Assembly (NCBI RefSeq): GCF_000711225.1
Contig: NZ_JOMG01000005.1
Location: 62,001-126,000 of the forward strand
Direction of reading: 5' to 3'
Length of the DNA: 64,000 nucleotides
Origin: Pelobacter seleniigenes DSM 18267
GTDB lineage: Bacteria; Desulfobacterota; Desulfuromonadia; Desulfuromonadales; Geopsychrobacteraceae
Shown here: positions 63,677 to 64,000 of the stretch, in pieces
How the letters are laid out: every line of letters starts with the position of its first letter
How positions within the stretch are numbered: position 1 is the stretch's first letter
Translations under genes and position numbers: made by a program
The notes under the pieces: model-generated
Seen by the model: only the letters and a program-made list of their open reading frames with translations
Told to the model about the DNA's origin: nothing
Databases searched by the model: none

Positions 63677-64000
63677 ATGATTGTCAGCGCTCCCAAAGAT
63701 CGTCAGCGGTTGAAAGAGTTGCTGCGCCCCGATGACCGGGTTTTTCTGATCGGTTGCGGTTCTTGTGCCACGGTGTGCAAGATCGGAGGAGAGGAAGAGG
63801 TCTTCGCCTTTCAGGAATGGTTGGAGACGCAGGGGCATGAGGTGACCGGGAGCATGGTCCTGAACGAAGCCTGCCACATCATGCGGGCGGCGCGTGAGCT
63901 GCGTCGTTTTCACGGGCAGGTGGAGGAGGCGGATGTGTTACTGGTGTTAGCTTGCGGCGCCGGTGCTCAATCAATATCGGACTGTACTGATAAAGTCGTC
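63677..64000 (+). CDS. metV: MetV-like methylenetetrahydrofolate reductase C-terminal-domain protein, partial
   Basis: The first 108 codons of a gene cut by the right edge. The sequence has GCGSCATVCKIGGEEEV, the CxxC-containing block of the methylene-THF reductase C-terminal (MetV) family, and later MVLNEACHIMRAARELR and LVLACGAGAQSI. In acetogens and Geobacter relatives MetV is the zinc/iron-sulfur partner of MetF, and it is often next to folD, as here. An AAAGGA box precedes the ATG. Confidence 0.8.
   Translation, partial: MIVSAPKDRQRLKELLRPDDRVFLIGCGSCATVCKIGGEEEVFAFQEWLETQGHEVTGSMVLNEACHIMRAARELRRFHGQVEEADVLLVLACGAGAQSISDCTDKVV

Overview
The window reads as a stretch of core chromosome from a deltaproteobacterium of the Desulfuromonadales type (Geobacter, Desulfuromonas, Pelobacter or Desulfuromusa relatives). 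This is inferred from familiar gene sets and blocks: tig-clpP-clpX-lon-hupB; YggT-DivIVA-DUF167-FmdB-folD followed by a MetV-like gene; a thi operon behind a TPP riboswitch; a DUF6178 protein; a PEP-CTERM-type CAAX protease; many sigma-54 elements. No species name can be given from the sequence alone. Gene density is high, and no insertion sequence, prophage or CRISPR array was seen.

Layout. 1-5.4 kb: a TRAP carboxylate transporter (dctP start, dctM, dctQ) divergent from a dehydrogenase, an HMG-CoA-lyase-like enzyme and an IclR regulator, probably one catabolic unit. 5.5-17.4 kb: an AroK-AroB fusion with unusual active-site loops, typA, a sigma-54 response regulator, a SprA-family protein, pyruvate carboxylase and ptsP. 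17.5-20.2 kb: the most unusual region (next paragraph). 20.2-28.1 kb: two peptide-ABC ATPases without permeases, a PHP phosphoesterase, a crotonase, an aminotransferase-peptidase pair and an M23 peptidase. 28.4-38.0 kb: a TPR protein, an AcpH-like protein, a CAAX protease, a methyltransferase, two radical SAM proteins, an OmpA-like porin with calcium-binding repeats and a DUF6178 protein. 38.3-47.1 kb: a membrane hybrid kinase, a beta-propeller lipoprotein-like protein, a TonB receptor, TonB, and a protein with repeated DxFxxDP motifs. 47.2-54.4 kb: two tRNA clusters flanking the protein-quality-control operon and HU. 54.4-58.2 kb: thiamine genes. 58.3-64 kb: small conserved proteins, DAHP synthase, and the folD region.

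The best candidate for an undescribed system is at 17.5-20.2 kb. A single protein joins two [4Fe-4S] ferredoxin clusters, a [FeFe]-hydrogenase H-cluster-type domain, a further Fe-S domain, a sigma-54 AAA+ activator domain and a Fis-type DNA-binding helix. Right after its stop codon lies a cluster of GTGCC/GGCAC palindromes; about 110-155 bp further on there is a good sigma-54 (-24/-12) promoter. That promoter leads into a roughly 96-nt, structured, apparently non-coding transcript ending in a strong intrinsic terminator. A closely similar palindrome sits in the regulator's own promoter. The simplest reading, which is inference, is a hydrogen- or redox-sensing activator that controls a small RNA and itself. 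The small RNA has C/U-rich loops suited to pairing with Shine-Dalgarno sequences.

Other points of interest: the AroB half of the AroKB fusion has lost several residues of the conserved NAD-binding loops; the M23 peptidase has a Cys in place of a zinc-binding His; several perfect inverted repeats without U-tracts lie between genes. Start sites were moved from the longest reading frame where a Shine-Dalgarno sequence and homology supported an inner start.
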